A DNA stretch of 5,925 nt from Candidatus Omnitrophota bacterium (GTDB lineage: Bacteria; Omnitrophota; Gorgyraeia; Gygaellales; Profunditerraquicolaceae), in the NCBI GenBank assembly GCA_020052635.1, contig JAGVOR010000034.1:1-5925 (forward strand). The letters are read 5' to 3'. The notes under the pieces are model-generated. The model worked only from the letters and a program-made list of their open reading frames with translations. It had not been told where the DNA came from and made no database searches. Each line of letters starts with the position of its first letter. Within the stretch, counting starts at the first letter, position 1. Both the position numbers and the translations under genes were made by a program. Of this stretch, positions 3,918 to 5,925 are shown piece after piece.

Positions 3918-5925
3918 TTATGGCATAGTCGCAGATGGACTTATATAATAATTATTCGGAGCATAAAATTGCTGTGTATAGTATGTTTGCTGCAAATAGT
4001 AATTTGTTGGCGCCACCGGCACATATTGGTAAATTCTTGAACCATCATACGCAGAGTTAAATACCGGGCTATACCACTGACTACTGTTGCTAGGAAAAGT
4101 CATGAAAGTACTCTCCACCATGGGGAATTGGCTTTGCTGTAAATAATAATTATCCGGAGCTCGGAATTGTTGAGCAAGCCATAACGAAGGAGTGACATTT
4201 ATGTTCCCGGCTTGACTGTAATAACCTGGAGAAACAAAGCTATTAAAATTATAAGATCCCGGCCAATTCCCTGAATACGGTGTATATTTCCAACCAAACA
4301 TATAATATCCGACAGCAGAAATAGCTCTTTGGTCATCGTATGTAAAATGAGACAAATTAGGAATATTTATATTATAAATACCTGCTTGAGGTACTACTGA
4401 AAAATAAGAAATTGGGTCAGACCAAGACCAAACATTTATCCAAGCGTTATCTAGCAAACTAAAATCTTTCCCAGAAGGATTCCCGAGACTGATAATATGT
4501 ATTGAGTTAGTGTTTAATGCTTCTCTTACATTCGAACTTAAAGTAGGATCAAATAATCTTTCAGCAACATAATTACCACCGCTATAGGAAATAATACCAA
4601 TTTTGCCTGCTTGAGATATGCTCAAAGCTCTATTTATAGTACCATCAAGAGCTAACTGTGCATCCCTAAAATCTTCTCCAATAAGATTTCCATTCCAAGT
4701 ATGCTCTATAATATTTACCCCTCCTGCTTCTAAAATATGTCTTAAATGCCAATTACTCCATATAGATTCATCTAAAGTAGAAGAACGTTTGGTAAATGGA
4801 TCAAAACCTAAATCATCATCTACCCCTGGTATTAGCACTACGGTGTCCGGAATATTCGACCAGACCTCAAGACTTACCGCATCTACCTGCGGTGACTGCA
4901 CTGACCTTAGAGAGAAAGCGGCAAGCTGACGAGACCAAAGATCAGTATCATTCTCTAAAACATTGACCAAAGGATCGATAAGAGTAGCATCTTCTTGGAC
5001 CCGTACCCCCAAGCTTTCTATAGCTGCCTGGCGAACAATCGGGGAAGGATCTTGCAGGCTTGAAATAAGTATATTCGAAATTTGCGGCGCTTCAATCCTC
5101 CCTAATTCATAAACCGCTGCATAACGTACCTGCCAGTTGTAGTCATTTAAGGCATACGTTAACGAATCAATAACACCAATATCATTAATACGGCTCAATG
5201 AATCTATAACCGCAACTTTTACTTCCCAACTATAATCATTTAAAAGCGGCCTAAGATAATCAATAGCTTGCGGCTGGTTAAAATTACCCAATGAGAGCGC
5301 GGCGGCTTGCCTGACCTGCCATTGCGCATCCTGAGTTAAAGGCACAAGCAGCTGAGGAATTGCAGGAGAAGTAAAATTTCCTAAGCCCAACGCTGCGCTC
5401 TGACGTATTTGCCAAACAGGATCATTTATACTTGGTGTAATAAAATCTACGATTTGCGGATCATTAAAATTGCCGAAAGAATTTACCGCGGCTAAACGAA
5501 CCTGCCAATTATCATCAGCTAATAGTGGCTTAAGATAATCTATGGTTTGCGGCTGGTTAAAATTACCTAGAGAAAACGCTGCGGCCTGCCTAACCTCCCA
5601 GCGTACATCTTGAGTTAAAGGCCAAAGCAATTGAGGGATCTGCGGATCAATAAAATTACTCAATCCTATTGCTGCGCTTTGGCGCATCGACCAGTCATCA
5701 TTGTTTAGATTGCTGGTCAAAATACTCTGAACTTCTGAAACGCCGATATTGGATAATGCAAGCATTGCTTCTTGCCGCGCCTCAACCGGCATAGAAGTAT
5801 CACCAGCGATCTCTAAGAATGGTTGTTTTAATTCCGGGTATACGGCAATACTTGGGCTCAAAGCAAAAACCGCAGTGGAGCGGATATCTAAGTTCGAATC
5901 AGTTAATTGCGGCAACAACAGACCA
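3918..5925 (-). CDS. HEAT-repeat / alpha-beta hydrolase (lipase-like) fusion protein, 5' end beyond right edge
   Basis: The frame is open to the window edge, so the true N-terminus and any signal peptide are missing; numbering here counts the TTG at 5918-5916 as residue 1 of 666. Residues 1 to about 345 are a HEAT-repeat solenoid (PBS-lyase HEAT type). Its 'W-x-[VIM]-[RK]-x-x-[AV]' helix starts at exactly 31-residue spacing (W76, 107, 138, 169, 200, 231, 262, with Pro at 293). Residues about 356-540 look like an alpha/beta hydrolase: strand and oxyanion turn 'VVLIPGVDDD' (360-369); nucleophile elbow S-Y-S446-G-G, a variant of GxSxG with Ser in the first Gly position; candidate acid D501 in 'WSWSDPIS'; and candidate base H524 in 'NLSHFTY'. 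Residues 551-666 are Tyr/Asn/Gln/Ser-rich with three AP[DTN]NYY repeats. The HEAT part probably binds a partner protein. Lipase or esterase activity is inferred; substrate and location are unknown. Confidence 0.82.
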   Translation of the reverse strand, partial: GLLLPQLTDSNLDIRSTAVFALSPSIAVYPELKQPFLEIAGDTSMPVEARQEAMLALSNIGVSEVQSILTSNLNNDDWSMRQSAAIGLSNFIDPQIPQLLWPLTQDVRWEVRQAAAFSLGNFNQPQTIDYLKPLLADDNWQVRLAAVNSFGNFNDPQIVDFITPSINDPVWQIRQSAALGLGNFTSPAIPQLLVPLTQDAQWQVRQAAALSLGNFNQPQAIDYLRPLLNDYSWEVKVAVIDSLSRINDIGVIDSLTYALNDYNWQVRYAAVYELGRIEAPQISNILISSLQDPSPIVRQAAIESLGVRVQEDATLIDPLVNVLENDTDLWSRQLAAFSLRSVQSPQVDAVSLEVWSNIPDTVVLIPGVDDDLGFDPFTKRSSTLDESIWSNWHLRHILEAGGVNIIEHTWNGNLIGEDFRDAQLALDGTINRALSISQAGKIGIISYSGGNYVAERLFDPTLSSNVREALNTNSIHIISLGNPSGKDFSLLDNAWINVWSWSDPISYFSVVPQAGIYNINIPNLSHFTYDDQRAISAVGYYMFGWKYTPYSGNWPGSYNFNSFVSPGYYSQAGNINVTPSLWLAQQFRAPDNYYLQQSQFPMVESTFMTFPSNSSQWYSPVFNSAYDGSRIYQYVPVAPTNYYLQQTYYTQQFYAPNNYYISPSATMP
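3939..4172 (-). repeat. AP[DTN]NYY repeats in the low-complexity C-terminal tail
   Basis: The tail of the HEAT/hydrolase protein carries 'QQFRAPDNYYLQQ' (residues 583-595), 'APTNYYLQQ' (636-644) and 'QQFYAPNNYYIS' (649-660). The intervening sequence is rich in Tyr, Ser, Pro, Gln and Asn. Such tails are typically disordered and self-associating or surface-adhesive, but no specific function can be assigned. Confidence 0.7.
5235..5693 (-). repeat. 279-base (three-HEAT) supra-repeat inside the HEAT gene
   Basis: Residues 76-135 (5693-5514) and 169-228 (5414-5235) are highly similar, offset by exactly 93 residues or three HEAT units. Both share 'RQSAA', 'PQLL', 'PLTQD', 'VRQAAA', 'SLGNFNQPQ' and 'IDYL'. 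The similarity is also plain in DNA: GCGGCTGGTTAAAATTACC on the plus strand starts at 5270 and again at 5549. The solenoid evidently grew by duplicating a three-repeat block rather than single repeats. Confidence 0.85.

Noticed and set aside
4618..4929. A plus-strand 103-codon open frame antisense to the hydrolase domain.
   Set aside because: It is a shadow of the strongly supported minus-strand gene, with no recognisable domain or SD.
5235..5693. A CRISPR-like or tandem DNA repeat.
   Set aside because: The periodicity is codon-based (31 and 93 residues) and fully explained by HEAT repeats in a coding gene; there are no spacers.

Overview
The window is 5925 bases of bacterial DNA in which every supportable gene lies on the minus strand, so transcription runs from high to low coordinates. 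Base composition is moderate (hand-counted lines in the transporter genes are about 43-57% G+C) and drops to roughly 22-33% G+C between about 3200 and 3900. Standard genetic code, clear Shine-Dalgarno (SD) sites, a lipobox signal peptide, PilZ (cyclic-di-GMP) proteins and a large HEAT-repeat protein suggest a free-living, probably diderm bacterium. The style resembles uncultivated groups such as Omnitrophota, but that is an impression; no marker gene is present to confirm it.

Layout in transcription order. (1) 5925-3918: the 3' part of a large gene, cut by the right edge, encoding a HEAT-repeat solenoid, then an alpha/beta-hydrolase (lipase-like) domain, then a Tyr/Asn/Gln-rich tail with short repeats. 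(2) 3859-3467: a small AT-rich four-helix membrane protein of unknown function, 58 bases downstream. (3) 3466-3148: a gene-free AT-rich stretch with a 20-base perfect palindrome resembling LacI-family operators and a plausible sigma-70 promoter. (4) 3147-2776 and 2789-2097: two overlapping, translationally coupled PilZ genes. The second encodes two PilZ domains and has a near-perfect SD and ATG inside it, in frame, just before its second domain. (5) 2096-1875: a 222-base gap with a good promoter containing an inverted repeat, and a 5' leader with hairpins up to the SD. (6) 1874-576 and 579-<1: a lipoprotein sugar-binding protein and the first MalF-type permease of a carbohydrate ABC importer, joined by an ATGA stop/start overlap. 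The left edge cuts the permease at its EAA motif; the second permease and other partners presumably lie outside.

Functionally, the left part is a sugar-uptake operon, the centre a probable cyclic-di-GMP receptor cassette, and the right part an uncharacterised repeat/hydrolase protein. The most interesting points are the internal start in the double-PilZ gene, the HEAT-hydrolase-tail architecture, the LacI-like palindrome ahead of the PilZ promoter, and the leader structure in front of the binding-protein gene. No RNA gene, insertion sequence, CRISPR array or replication origin was seen.
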